Of a stretch of 64,000 bases of DNA, positions 1 to 13,290 are shown piece after piece (positions within the stretch are counted from its first letter, which is position 1; each line of letters begins with the position of its first letter). The position numbers and the translations under genes were made by a program. This stretch comes from Larimichthys crocea. Taxonomy: Eukaryota > Chordata > Actinopteri > Sciaenidae. The stretch spans positions 3,783,382 to 3,847,381 of the forward strand of contig NC_040021.1 in NCBI RefSeq assembly GCF_000972845.2, read 5' to 3'. The notes below the pieces were generated by a model, which was not told the DNA's origin, did no database searches, and saw only the letters and a program-made list of their open reading frames with translations.

Positions 1-3000
1 TCCTTCTGATGAAAGCAGAGCTCTGGAGTCGTGCAGCTTCCTTCCTTTCATTGAACTCTTGGAGATGCAGCACAGCTAAACCTGCTTAGCGGGTCCCTCA
101 GCTCGCCTCTTAAGCTTTCATCACGAGCAGAGGAACATCGTCAAACCAAAGCCCGCTGACAACAGATCTCCTACGTCACATGCCGAAGCACTGACAGATC
201 ACTTACATTGATAAAGGCCTGAAGAAAGGACGACTGCAGCCATGGCAAACACTTTATTTCTAATCTGTACGTGGTAGCTGCTTCTATAGTAACCACACAC
301 TTCCCTATATTGTCCTGAGAAGCTCGTAACCTATTGACTAAGTACACAGTATTGTGTGTCCTGTGCTTCCTCTAGTGTTTTTTATGAGCGATCACGACGG
401 AGTTCAGCCTCCAGCATACCGGGCTAAATAAAACAGGCCTGCTTCACGTCAGCCATTAAGAGGACGGCTGTTGTTTTTTCTGCAGAGCGGCTGCCCGTCC
501 GATAGCCATTCTCACTCCGGCAAATGTACATTTAAACAAACATTAGGAGAGGGGTCCCAGGCGAGCAGCGAAGGAAATGGTGAATGTGGGTGTATCCCAA
601 ACACAATGTTTAGCAAAACATTCATTCACGCACAATCACAACTGTGACAGAGATAAAAAATAAAAAAAAAGAGAACGGACTTAAGAGCTTCGAGAATCGC
701 AAACGAGTTCACAGATTCATTAATAAGGAGAATTTTTGAATGTTCAAAGCATCATTCTGATTTTCTCTTTCTAACCTTTCGTACATTTAATTTTTATTTT
801 TATGACTTTATTCATCTGTATCTTTTTTTCTTTTCACCCTTGTATTATTCGTTTGCTTATGTTTGCTCATCTTCGACTGTGGTTAACTTGTATTCAGTGA
901 CCGACTCCTGTGCCTCTATGAATGAGTATTTAAGATTTTGTGGTAAACTTCCACAGTTTGTATGTGTTATTTATGTTAATACTTTATTTTCTCAAAAAAA
1001 ATTCTGTCTTGTCATGCTGTGATGGCTTGGATATTTCCTTTTTATTTGGTAAAAAAGATGTTTTTAATCTCAGCATTCTAATGAGTTAATAAATTGATTT
1101 TCAGGACTATTTTCCAGACATTGGCCATACCAACAATATGTTTTTCTTATAAAACTGTTTAGAACTGTTCTGTAAAGCTAAAACAATACTGCATGGAAAT
1201 GAGTATTTTTGTGATTTAGCTCTTCTTGCAGGTGATCATACAAAGTTTCATAGTGCAGAGGCATCAAAAATGATTCAAAATCAAAATGATTAAGGCGTTT
1301 ATAAAAGATGTTTTATTAGGAACTGGTGCCAAAAACCGTTTAGCTTACAGTATACGAAGACAGTAACAGACTCTCCTTAAAGTAAAGCAGATTTCAGGCA
1401 GGTCTGTATCTCCATAAAACAAACAAAACGTAGAAATGTTTAAACAAGAAGAGCAAATACAGACTGTCTGGAGTTAGAGTACAATATGCAAAGCTTCCTG
1501 AACGTTTATGGTGTTAACAGATGGATGTTAAACATCTCCCTCTGGTATTTACTGTATGCAAACAACAATAACAAAAATCCAGACAGTAACAGCAACAGCA
1601 AAAGCTCTGAGACTGCCAAATATTCAATGTCCAAACTGAATGATTGTGCTGCTCTACAGCGTCCGTGAGAGCATCATTAAGCGTGGCGGCAGATGGGCTG
1701 AAAGAGTTCCTGCCTCTGATACTTTTGAAGCCGGCGCTTCAAAGACGTCGTGATGGAATGGCCTGAACCACGCCGACTGTTCTGGCTTAATAATAATAAT
1801 AATTTTTCAACTTTTGAGAGAGAGCCCGAGCAATATAGATGCCATCAAAGCCATATTCACATCATCACGGACAAACAGCTTTTTCATGCGCCTACGTCTG
1901 GAGCGGGGGTCGAGTCGGCAGTTCGTCATCACAGGGCCGACACGTACAGACAAACAACCGTTCACAACTCAGGGCAATTTAGAGTCAGCAATGAAACTTT
2001 GAATCAGTCTTCGGACTGTGGGAGGAAGCCGGAGTACCCGGAGCGAACCCACGCCAAACTTTACACAGAAAGGCCCCAGACGAGGTTCAAACCAGGAAGG
2101 ACCTTCTTGCTGTGACAATGCACAAGTCTTTTCACCTGATACCCCAATCTGAACACGTGAGGAGAGATTACAGAGAACAGTTAAACAATATGTTCGCTTA
2201 TCTCCCGCAGACTGCCCTCCAGGAGTCCTCGTAGTAAAGTAGCATGTGCAGGTTTTGACAATATAATTATGTCAATAAAGCATAAAGCTCCTCAGCAAGA
2301 TCAACATTATCAATACCACGCCGATAGAGGATGCAGAATGTCATGACCCATCTTTTGTTGAAAGACGTGTCTCAATTCACATACTTCCATATTTACACTT
2401 GATATATTCTGAGAACATAAGCGCCCATTTTAATCTGAACAAAGATCTCGTGCATCAGTTATGCAAACTGTATTTGATTTATTATGACTTTAAAGCCAAG
2501 ATTAAATACTGCATGACACTGTGTCAATTAGCTTTTAAAAACTAAAAGCTGAGTTTGTTCTGGGCTGCCTGTAAGGACGGGATTAGGACGGGTTTGCAGG
2601 ACCAATCAGAAAGTGTTTCTGAATCACTTGTGACTGTCCAACCAATAGGGTCACGCCTCTTACCCTTGCGTAAAATACATCTGGCACAGATCTCGACTAC
2701 ACTGTCAATTCTAGAAAAATGCGGATGGTGCGAGTTGAGTTGAGTGAACGCCGGTCCAACGGTATTGTGAGACAGGTGGCTGAGGAAGCTGCCGGAGCTG
2801 AACACCATAACACACAAATATAAGTTGTACTTATGTTTTATATTTCGATTTTGGCAGTAAAATGTTGGTGTTAATGCTCCGCCCCGGTTGCAGTAAAGAA
2901 GACGAAACAGCGGTAAAATGTTGCGGACACAGTATCTGGATTCAGACGCGGGAATTTAGTTTCGTAGGATAGGCTGCATGCCAATCTTCAACAGATTGTA

Positions 3001-3941
3001 GCTTCATCATGTTATTCCCTGATAGGAAAGAGTTCATGTAACTCATCAATAATAAAACTTCAAGGCAGCCACATCTTTTACTGTACTCAGAACATTTCTG
3101 GCTTTTTTTTAAAAGATGATAGTGCGCTATCTTGGGAAAAACTCTGACCTGGTGTAATATCAAACATGTGGCTCAACCCGTCCAACAAATATTGCACGAA
3201 AGCGTGTTATTTTGTGTTCTCACTGCGGTTTCTTTAGCTATTTTTCCCACTCTTGGCCTCAATAATAAATAAGCCCCACGGGTCTCTACATGTGCTTATC
3301 GTAATCTGACACAGACGTTCGCCTTGCCTGATATTTACGCATATAAGATGTGGAGAACATTCCTTTTTCTCCTCCTGGTGAATCTGTTAGTCATTAGCCA
3401 GCGTCAGAGAGAGATGCAGGGACCAAATCCACAGCTTCACTCACGTAAGGGTCAATCACTCACGGTTCATTATTTCAGCGGCAGTCAATGCATTCCTGGT
3501 GCAGCAGTTTTGTGACGTGAGCGAAGAGATAGTCTGAAAGGTCAAGTCCAACTGGAAAGAAGTTCAGGACTCGGTCACTAGCTATTTGTAAATGTCACAA
3601 CTTTTTTGCACAAGTAAAACTTAAAGCATCACTTATGATTAAAAACTAACAAGTCGACAAATTTGCTAACAGCAAAGGACAACAACACAGTGCAACATCT
3701 GTCTTTTAGTATTTTATTTTATGACTAAAAGTCAGTCCAGGATTTACTCTTGCCTTGCCCACTTTCTAATTTTTATTCTCATCTTCCTCCGTCCTTGTAT
3801 CTTCGCCTCTGCCACGATGTCAGCAGAGGCTGCTGAGCCCGGTTTCATCGCCCGCTCACCCAACTCATTAAAAAACATTCTGAGGGGAACAGGGATGAGC
3901 TTGGACAACTCTTGTAATCAGCAAGCTCTGAGCACCAACTG
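1..3941. other. Gene-free flank, no supported coding sequence
   Basis: No exon with a convincing splice context and no conserved protein was found on either strand; the open frames here are short and unlike known proteins. The stretch is mostly unique AT-rich sequence. It contains one dispersed repeat fragment (about 1935-2125) and a short relic near 3810-3860 whose sequence resembles, in reverse orientation, the repeat family seen at 39.4 and 48.9 kb. Confidence 0.6.
1935..2125 (+). repeat. Dispersed repeat fragment
   Basis: This segment contains the phrases 'GGACTGTGGGAGGAAGCCGG' and 'AGTACCCGGAG', followed by an 'ACACAGAAAGGCCCCAG...AACCAGGA...CCTTCTTGCTGTGA' pattern. I recognise this from a very common interspersed repeat of fish genomes. 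It explains the overlapping open frames here, which are not genes. The family name and exact ends cannot be fixed without a repeat library. Confidence 0.6.
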
Positions 3942-3949
3942 CTGATGAA

Positions 3950-4712
3950 CAGAGATGTATAGTAACGAAGTGGAACTACTTAAGTACTGTACTTAAGTAC
4001 TAAAATGCAGTATCTGTACTTTTTTGGAGTATTATTTTTTTCCCCAACTTCTACTTTTACTGCACTACATATATTTGATGAATTTAATACTTTTACTCCG
4101 ATACATTTTTCATGTGCTGAATCGTTACTCGTTACTATTGTAGCGTCCAGCCGGACACGTGATGAATGACGAGGCGATATTGAACAAACTGCATTTATTG
4201 CTGAACGGTTTGGTTCCAGGACTCGGTGACTGTCGGCTGTAACCACGCCAAAAAACAACAACAGAACAGTCCCGGTCTCACACATCAACCTCGCTCGTGC
4301 GCCATACGTCATACACCTGACGCACCCAGGCGCGCGCTCTCACCTGCACCCCGCCCCCTCGCTCTCGCATTCATTCAGACGCATTCACAGACCATGGGAA
4401 ATCACAGAACTCTACCATGAACATTGTAACACTGTAACATTAGAAGTTGTGCCTTAATAAATATTTGAAATAATATAAACAACAGTACTTGTACTTGTAC
4501 TTTTACTTGTACTTTTACTTTCAGTACTTGAGTAGCAATTTTTTTACATACTTCTACTTGCAATACTTAAGTACAAAACATTTTGAATACTTTAGTACTT
4601 TTACTTAAGTATGGTGTTTAACGAACACTTCAACTTCTACTCAAGTCAGTTTTTTGATATGGCACTTGTACTTCTACTCCACTCCTTTACTCCAGTACTT
4701 TATACATCTCTG
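3950..4712. mobile_element. Non-autonomous hAT-type DNA transposon with perfect 8-bp target duplication
   Basis: The element begins CAGAGATGTATA and ends TATACATCTCTG, so the tips are inverted repeats of the hAT type. It is flanked by the identical 8-bp direct repeat CTGATGAA at 3942-3949 and 4713-4720, the duplication length expected for hAT insertions. The arms are rich in AGTAC/GTACTT words. A middle section (about 4137-4440) is different: GC-richer, with 'GCGCGCGCTCTCACC'-like sequence, and may be a nested insertion. No transposase frame is present, so it must have been moved in trans. Confidence 0.85.
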
Positions 4713-4720
4713 CTGATGAA

Positions 4721-7700
4721 TGAATGAATGAATGAAACAACTATCTTAACCTACATGCCACTAAAAGCTGACTGGGAGCGTGTAAATCCTCTTCACTCAC
4801 GTAAATGTCAGTGTGATCCTCACTCAGAGCCTCTCTCTGTTCACCGGCATACCGATGAAGTGGAGACATGATGGTCTCTCCAGCTGCTCTTCTATTTCAC
4901 GGCATTTTGCATGTTTTTTCTTTAAAATGAACTCATTAGTGGCATTTGTTGTTGTCACAGCAGGTTCTCCAGCACAGATAACTTGATCTGTTTATTATTA
5001 ACGGTACATACAGTGCATCGAAACACTGACAGGCTTTCTTGGTGTTTGAGACCTATGCTGCTCTTCTCTCACTGTGTTTCTCTGCTCTGACTCTGTGTTA
5101 AAAAGAGAGAGTGGTTAGTTAACTGGATACAGGTGTGCCAGTCACTCTCCCCACACCTCTACCCTGCAGGATGCACCACGCCCCTTCCACACTGGTTCAT
5201 GTCTGTGGGAAGCAAAACTTAAGACGTCCCTAGTGGCGAGATTCAGCATCACTCCAAAACATGGTCGTGAAAAGAGAAAATTAGCAAAAACTGTAGAAAC
5301 ACAGCACTCATACAAAAGTGGAAGAACTTCACAGGAGGTGACTTTGTCGAGTTTCAATCAACTTTAAACTCCAAGGGGAAAGAAATCCACGAAGCAATCC
5401 AATCTGCCTCCGTGTGACCTTAGAAGTGAACTCAAACCGGCATTGCATGCACGTACGCATATACAAACGCATAAAAACGAAGCACCCAGAACACGGCCTG
5501 TTACATTTGAGCTTAACCATATCTCTCCAAATTGATGATGTTTGCATCACTGATTTGTCTTGAGGTGTTAAACTGTCACGAGGCAGAGGCTCCATGAAGG
5601 GAGAGCAGATGGTCTTCCATATACGGCAAACGGACTCTATACTGTACGTCCGTGCAGCCCTTATGTAATTAACATGCCTCCTATAATAACTAACATGTGG
5701 GTAGATATTTAAACAGCTGGATCATCAAACAAAGGACACATTTAACATGTGATCTGGTTCATGTAGCTGCGGGAAATTCTTTGATATAAGCAGGAAATTG
5801 CTTTAAATCAATCTATTACACAGCTGAAACTTGCACGACTGTAGTTTGTTTCTACTGGATGCAAACCTTTTTTTTCTTTTTTCAGTGTGTTCAAGATGCA
5901 TTAATTATATCATATACACAAAGCTCCTCTTGGTCGCTGCCTTGTCGTTTGCGTGACAAGTAATTTTCCTCCCCTTTCTACTTCACCGACAAGTCTCAAA
6001 CCACCAATCTCTCTGCATCCTGTGGATGGAGAGCACACTCCCCACGTCGTTTAACTCAGGATGTTGTTTTTGTTTTTTCGGTTGCTTTTTTTTTACCCCC
6101 TCCCCACCCCCTCCTCTTTCTTCCTTCGTTTTCCTATTTTTATGTGGGAAGTCCTGGGTTGTGGCCCAATCATTTTAGTTTTTATTAAGATGTGGTGATA
6201 ATGCGGCAGGTTGATTGCCGCGTTGGAGCCGCGCGAGGAAAAGGGTGCGGCGAGGGGCCCTTAATTAGGCGTCGTTTAAAGGAGCCTGCACTAGATAAAG
6301 CAATTATAACATCACTGCAGGGAGGCCCCTGTGTTTAAAAGGCAGCGTGACATCAGGATGCAGGAAGCTGCTGCGCTGGCTATCAAAGGCTTTAATCCAA
6401 CAATAATATGATAGCAATTGCTTTCAGGCTTTGGTGGACTGTGGTGTACGAATGAAGACTGTGGGAATGCAAGAAAAAGCAAAAAGCTATTACGTGTCCT
6501 TTAGTGCATCTGCACTCAGGCTGATGCGTACAATTATCCTGACATTTGAAACTGAAAAAGAAAAACGTTGCTTCTCAGCTGTTCGACTCTTGACCTGTCA
6601 CGTCGTGCCATTTCTTGTCACATTTTATACCAGACTTAAAATTAAGGGTGTTATCGTGCATTTCATAGCTGCAGAGACTTGGGACAACGTGCTTGCGTTA
6701 TCTTCCTAATTTGCGGAAACTAGAAAAGTAAAGCAAAGACTTATCTGCGTGTGTGTGAGCAAATAGAAGAGAGTCCCAGGACGCTGCAAAGTAACCAAAC
6801 CAACCCCTCACCCCCTCGAATGGACTGCATACTGTAACTGTAAGCATGGGTTGAAATGTATTTGTAGACATAATAGGTCTTTGTGGAGCCAGACGTATGC
6901 AGGAAATCTGTTTATAACATTAAACTATCACGTAATTCTAATTGCATCACGGTGGATCTCTTTAAATCTTTTGTAAACGGCCTCTTTTTATGCAAAGAGT
7001 CAGATTTAGACTAGTAAGAACCTCTTTAAGCAGCACGAAGCGGCTTCACAGGGTCAGTTACTGTACATCTTTGGAAAAACACATAACTGCAATCTCTCTG
7101 TATCACGTTTTGCACATGTGGTTTCGCTCCCACTGCATTCGCACTGCGCTCCTGCTCGCGTCTGTCTGCACCCCGTACTGACTGATGTCTGTTGCACATC
7201 CCACGGTAACAGGATAAGGCACGCCACCGAAAATCCTCCACACACCTGTTAAACATTCGTGGGGCTCTCAGCCAGTCTTCAAACAGCGCTGCCTATCAGC
7301 ATCGGCGGTTGTGTGCGAAGCCTTTTATGTACACAGGGAATGTTTATGTTATGAAGATGCAGAAAGGTATTTCTCTTATCCAACAATTCGTTCTCCAGGC
7401 TCGAGGGGTTTATATTTAGCCTCCACTTGTTGCCATAGTTGCTTTGCATCTCGCCCTGATGTAATTGCATTTTCACTTAAATAACATAAAGAGCCACCAC
7501 GACGTTAACATGATGAGAGCTTGTGATTGTTCTTGATTGCTTAGCATCTAACGTGCTGATTAGCCGCCTGCATAGGCTTCCCTCCGAGCGAGGCTTATCA
7601 GGGTGTGCAACTGTTCCCCTTCAGCCACAGCCACAGGAAACCATGGGTGGGGTACGCTCAGGGAGGAGGAGGAGGAGGAGGGGATGTGTGGTGAGAGCGT

Positions 7701-10700
7701 AGCCCGGGGATGGAAAGGAGGAGCGTTTATGTGTTATCATCCTCTGCATTCCAGTTCACACCAGCAGCACGGTGCATCAGAGAGGCCAAAGACATCAGTG
7801 GCAGTGTATTTTCTTTGTCCTGCTATCAATGGTTAGGAGAGGGTTGCAAGATTTCTCAACAAGTCAGATTGAACATCTACGATCCTAAGATGATGATTTT
7901 TACTCCGGTTCTGCCCACATGTCTGATTTGTTTTTCGAGATTCACGTGATGGCGTGTTTATGCCAGTCAGACTCCAGTAGATGAGATCAAGATGTCCTCC
8001 ACCTAGCTACATCCACAAAAATAGAAAACCAGTTATAGACGATTTGAAGTCAACCCGCTACTGCAGGTTCTGTGACGTCGGGTCAGTCCGTGCTGTAACA
8101 AAAACGTAGTTTTTTGGCGATGTTCACACAGCTGTTGTTAAGATCCTGAGCTTTAATATGTCTAACTCAACTGTAGTTTCATTTCACAGAAGATTCAGTT
8201 GTAAAACTCTACAAAAAGATTTTTACAAGGAGGTGGTTTAAAGTTGAAACACCAACACAAGACAAACTGTGACAGATATGATGGAACTGTTGACCCAGTA
8301 TCCGGACACGACAAGACAACAGGACAATGAATCAGTGAAGCTGACAACTTTCTTCTAGCATCACCACATATACAAAAATAAAAGACTCAGAATTTGATGG
8401 CAGATTGAAATGAAAGCTACTGACGCTCATCAGGCCTCAATGCTCATCAGAGGATTAATCATTTCCACAGGTCACCTGCAGAGCGTGCGCCCCATGTATC
8501 AAGGCTAAAGTCCTTATCACAGCAACCCCGGGCTTGATTCCAGCCTGGATGCTTTGCTGCATTTGCACACAATAACTCAGAGTGATATCTCATAATGAAA
8601 ATATGAAGGACGACTTTGATTGTAGGTTGTGCAGAGCAGAACAGATAAAACCCTGATTGTAGCGAAGCGATGGGGTTTTCTCTTATCCTAATCACATCAG
8701 TCTTTCAGTTCAAATCAAAAATATAGAACAGGTGTCACGACCCAATGACAGCAATTAGTTCTAGCTATTTCTCTTTGTAAACAGTCACCCACTGAGCGTC
8801 TGAAGCGGACTACTTCTCTAAACCCGGGCATACTGACCCCTGCTCCTGCTGTCACATTACACCGGGCTTAAGAGGCTGCAGCAGTTGCACAACAAACAAC
8901 CTTTCGAGCAGGTCACGTTGCTTTGGGGATAGTAATTCTTTACATTTGTCTCCGCAAGAGTTTGTGGTTTCAACACCCTCCCACAGCAAGAATGCTGCAG
9001 CTGGAAATGTGAAATATGCACAGCACATATGATTACCATTACATCCATACCTCATGACTTATCACACTGGGGACATAAGCTGTTGCCAAAGTATCCTACA
9101 GGAAAACACTGAATCTCTATGATCCTGACCTCTGTAGTGACAGACACACAGTATTTTCAACTTTTGTCACAGACGGTTGTAAAGAAACAACAACTCTGCC
9201 CATGTGTCCTAAACATTATTATAACGTTTGCTTCTGTCCTTCTGGGAGACATAAATCAAATTTGTGTCCCTCAAACATGCTTTTATTTTGAAATGAAGGC
9301 TAAACACGTAAACAGTTGAAACCACAAACAACACGAGCAACATAATTATGTAACTACAGCTGCATGCAATTATGTTCATGTTATGTTGGCGCTTGAAGAG
9401 CACGAAGAGACGTTCGAGTGATAAACATGTTGTCAAAATGAATGCTTACTAAAAGCAGCTTTAGTTGCATGAAGAATTTGCAGAATGATGAGTCTGTCAA
9501 TCATCCTAAAATAATGTCTTTTGGTAGAAATCATGTTAAAGTCCAAAACATTCATTCACTCCTCCATCAGTCTGTAACACAACACTTTCCAAATGGTTTA
9601 TCATTCCAGCATAGACATGTTGACATGTTATATTACATTTTATTTGAAATAAAGTCTACTCGTATAGAGTCCTTCTACACAGTATTTGCAGGCATGTTGA
9701 CTCCCCCGTGGAGCCATGTGGTAGTCTGTCTATAAGGTTATAACAGGTAATACACACAGTTGTGTTTGTTGGTTATAATAAAAAAGTTATAATACCTTAA
9801 ATCTCTTATTATTAAAAGCCTTACTTATACATTTCCTGACCTTCAGGGGAGCCGTGCAGCTACACCTCCACAGACTCAACGTAACTTTCACAGAGATACT
9901 GTACGTGGTGTCATTATTCAAACACCAGCTTCTGGTATTCTGGGCTGAACAAACCTGCAGCAGATTGAAAACAGAAACAGCACAACAGAACAAGTTTCCC
10001 ACTGGATGCACGGGCTTTACAAAAGACTTCAAAGTATCCCCACGGCTTCACTTTGAGGCGAGGTCAGCATTCACTCGAGGAACTCTCCTCCTCTTTCTTT
10101 ATCGGGGCTCATAAATCAGGCCCGGATCGCTGAAGGCTCTGCTCATGCAAAGCTCTGCAGAGCTCACGCTCATGTATGTAGAAAGCTGTATGTGATATTG
10201 CTTAGTTACCCCGCCCGAGAAAAAAATGCTTTTCCACGCTGATTAATGAGGAGAAAGGATCTGGGTTTTATCTGTCACACCAAGTGGCCTCTGTTTCCAA
10301 TCAGGCATATGCATATCTCCATATGGAGGAATCCTCCATACTGAGGAATGTGGAGCTGATCCCCCCTCTCCAACAAGGAGTGGGTAGCTTCACGCGAAGC
10401 ACATAGCACGGCATGCTTCACGGAGGTATGAAAGGAGCAGCCATCATCATACTGGTCCTCATTACATGTGATAAGACAGTAATACTTTGGGGCACCCAGG
10501 AACGATGACGTGTGGAGTTGACCTTTGCATGAGAAGGAGCTGAACGAACCACACGGAGGAATGTCCACATAAACATGTCTAGCTGTAAGGTGGTGCCCCC
10601 CCATTACACAACACAACATTCAAAACACGCAGACGTTAAGTGCGTGACAGCTTTCAGGAGTTCGTGGATGCAGAATCTGGTTTGACTTTTCGATGTTCAA

Positions 10701-12057
10701 CAGGATGTGGTGGGGAGTTTCATCAAAAAGCAATAACTAGAAGTAGATATGAAGCAATGAATCTGTTAACCTCAGTCTGACCTTGACATGCGATAGACTA
10801 ATGCCTGGCCAGGAATGCCCTGATGCAGAAAGCTAAAGCGAACCGAAGTAGCCATCTATCATCCAACTCCTCCGCTCTTTGATCCCTCACACTCACCGAG
10901 TCGTCTCGCCGTTACAGCGAGGCTTCGCGTCCGTGACAGATGGAACCAAGCGAACGGAGGATCAACTCCACAGTCAGCCGGGACATCAGAGGTTTGTGTC
11001 GTCATGCATGTTGCATAACGGCACGCAGGGGTTAGAGACAAAGACATTTAGGCTGGCCTGATGGCTTGTTTATTTTCATATCTGTTCTTTACGGTGGGGT
11101 TTGTAAGCGAGCGGAGATAAATCGCTTAATGGTTTTCCTGGAATGTGGAGTTCACAAGGAGGCTAGATTAAACGCGATTTAAGCTGATAAAAGAAATTAG
11201 CTGCTCAGTTTTTCTCTGCTTTAATGTTGAAACTTTTTCAGATTCTGCGAGCCCAAACAAGCCGACACATTTATTTCCAGCAATAATAGGATCTGTTTAA
11301 CAAAATTACCTAATTATTCCCTATGAGACTGACGGGGCTTATTACAAAAAACAGAAATGGAGCCAGGATTTGGTGCAACACATCGCAGACTTACTGAACC
11401 CAGCTCTCTTGGATCCAGTTGCCTACTTGAAACAAACAGAAAAGTTAAACAAAACAAAAATTTATTAGACTTTTTATTTTTCTATTTTCTTTGCACCGTG
11501 CTTTTCCAAGTATTTTCTTCTCAGGATTTCAGTTTAAGAAAAAAAATCTAAATGTAAGATTTAGGGGGCTGTATTTACAGTACAGTACAATATGGCAGAA
11601 ATTAAATATAATATGCATAACTAAGAATACATATAAGAACAGTTATGTTTTTGTTACCTCAGAATGAGTCTTTTATATCTACAGGCACCGTGTTTCTACA
11701 ACTATCACCAGATGTCACAGTGATCCCTCGACGTCAAGCTCTCTGTCAGTTAGCACGTTATTTCTTGGTTTCTAACAGAAAAATAAGTTGATACAACTTA
11801 AAAACATTGAGTTTAAAAGATTTTAAAAGACGTATTTGTACCAAAAACTTCTGTCTCATAACTAGTCTGGTGTTTTCTTTACTGGTTTGGCTCCAAGCAT
11901 CCCAATTTTTTATGGTTTATCAGATATGACAAACTTTAAAATCTCAAAAAAAACAACCTTCTTTTTTGACATTGTTGGGCCAGATACTGATGAATAGGTG
12001 AGATACAGCGATAAAAAAACACCTAAAAAATCAATCATGACTTCATTTGAACTTTAA
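4721..12057. other. Gene-free region with candidate conserved non-coding blocks
   Basis: No coding exon was recognised on either strand over more than 7 kb. The sequence is largely non-repetitive. Several blocks (about 6170-6370, 7370-7620, 10080-10360 and 11060-11350) have the look of vertebrate conserved non-coding elements: moderate GC, no simple repeats, and many TAATTA, ATTTGCAT-like and CAATTA-like homeodomain/POU core words. This is a judgement by eye; only alignment with other fish would prove conservation. Confidence 0.4.
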
Positions 12058-12059
12058 AG

Positions 12060-12457
12060 TCAGAAATACTCTTATTTGCTTTCTTTCCAAGAGTTTGGTG
12101 AAAAGATCGATACCACTTTCATGTTTGTACGGCACCAGAGCCAGAAGCTGAACAGCTTAGCTTGGCTTCCAGTCTGGAAGCCTTTGAGTATCTGTAAACC
12201 TCAAAGCACACAGCAGTATCTTGTTTGTTTAATCTGTACACAAACAGCACATAAAAACTTGTGGTTGCAAAGTCAGTTACATGCTGTAGCTATTTCTTGG
12301 CGGGACGACGGGCGGGTGCAGTGACCTCCAAGAGTCCTATTGTCACAGTTAGGTTGCCAGGCAACTGTGAGGAAGCAACCAGCGCTCGGATAAATGGATG
12401 ATAAAATCAATCTTTATTATTATTTGTTCATGTGCAGATTAAACAAACAAGATACTG
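12060..12457. repeat. Two oppositely oriented pieces of a common fish repeat
   Basis: The segment carries phrases of a widespread percomorph repeat ('GAAAAGATCGATACCACT...', 'TTGTTTGTTTAATCTGTACA', 'GGTTGCCAGGCAACTGTGA'). A 22-bp block at 12215-12236 recurs as its exact reverse complement at 12435-12456, so two copies or fragments meet head to head. Related fragments occur at about 18580-18665, 41540-41660, 50380-50450 and 50695-50770. Confidence 0.6.
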
Positions 12458-12757
12458 ACCGACCGAGGTGCTAATGGCTCTATTTTTTTCTTCTTTGGAT
12501 TGGATCCGCTTCCACCTTCTTTGTTCTAAGCTTGGATAATTATCTCCGCCCAAACTTAAGGACCATGCATGAGTTTTATCAATCATCATAAGAAAGCAAA
12601 GGGACATGTATTTTCCACTGACAGTACAAAGAATGGACGGCGTATGTGTGACCTCAAACACAAGAGCCGTTTTGAAGCGGCTCTGACCGCCACCATGTTG
12701 GCAGCTAACTAAAAATGGGCAAAGACGTGGATCGTTGGCCTGGTTGATCAGATAAGC

Positions 12758-13290
12758 CAGTCCCACCAGGATTTCACGGCCTTTTTTGAGATAGTTGCGG
12801 CCTAAAATGCCTGATGTTGCATTAAGTTTTCAAAAAGAATTGCGGTGAAAGTTGCTTTTTGTACATTTTTGTTGTGATTTCGTTGCAGGAGGAAGTGAAA
12901 GTTGCGATAAGTTGCGATTTAACAGTCGTGCCGTCAGCGAGCACTGACGGCCCCGGGAAGCGGCGAGGTCCGGGCAGGCGGGTGCTGTAAAGCTTGCGCC
13001 TCCACCTTCGCCCCCGAGCCTTTCCAAGCCGACCCAGAGCCCTTCACAGCACACCACCGTGGAGGAAATGCGCCCGGCGGGGGCCAGCCAGCGCCGGGGA
13101 GAGGTCCCACAAGGGGATCCTCCCACACCGTGGGGCCGTCCCTGACCCACCGAGTTCAATCCTCTGCACGGAAGTTGCGGAAAAATCGCGGTGATTGGTT
13201 AAAAATGCAACACCGCCCAGAATTCACGGGGATTCACTGAAGTTGCGTTGAAGTTGCAAATCGCAACATCGCGAATTCCTGGAGGGTCTG
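12758..13290. mobile_element. hAT-like repeat, copy left of the assembly gap
   Basis: The left tip CAGTCCCACCAGGATTTCACG and the inverted right tip (ending CGAATTCCTGGAGGGTCTG) pair as imperfect terminal inverted repeats. The interior is a GC-rich sequence with repeated 'AAGTTGCGAT' words. The flanking 8-mers, AGATAAGC and AATAAACC, are similar but not identical, so the target duplication is unproven. The right part of this element is present again beyond the gap (13403-13782). Confidence 0.55.

Noticed and set aside
1750..2115. 121-residue plus-strand open frame
   Set aside because: It largely overlaps a common dispersed repeat and has no recognisable domain.
4142..4432. Possible solo LTR (TG...CA) inside the hAT element
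   Set aside because: No matching 4-6-bp target duplication could be found, so the call is not supported.
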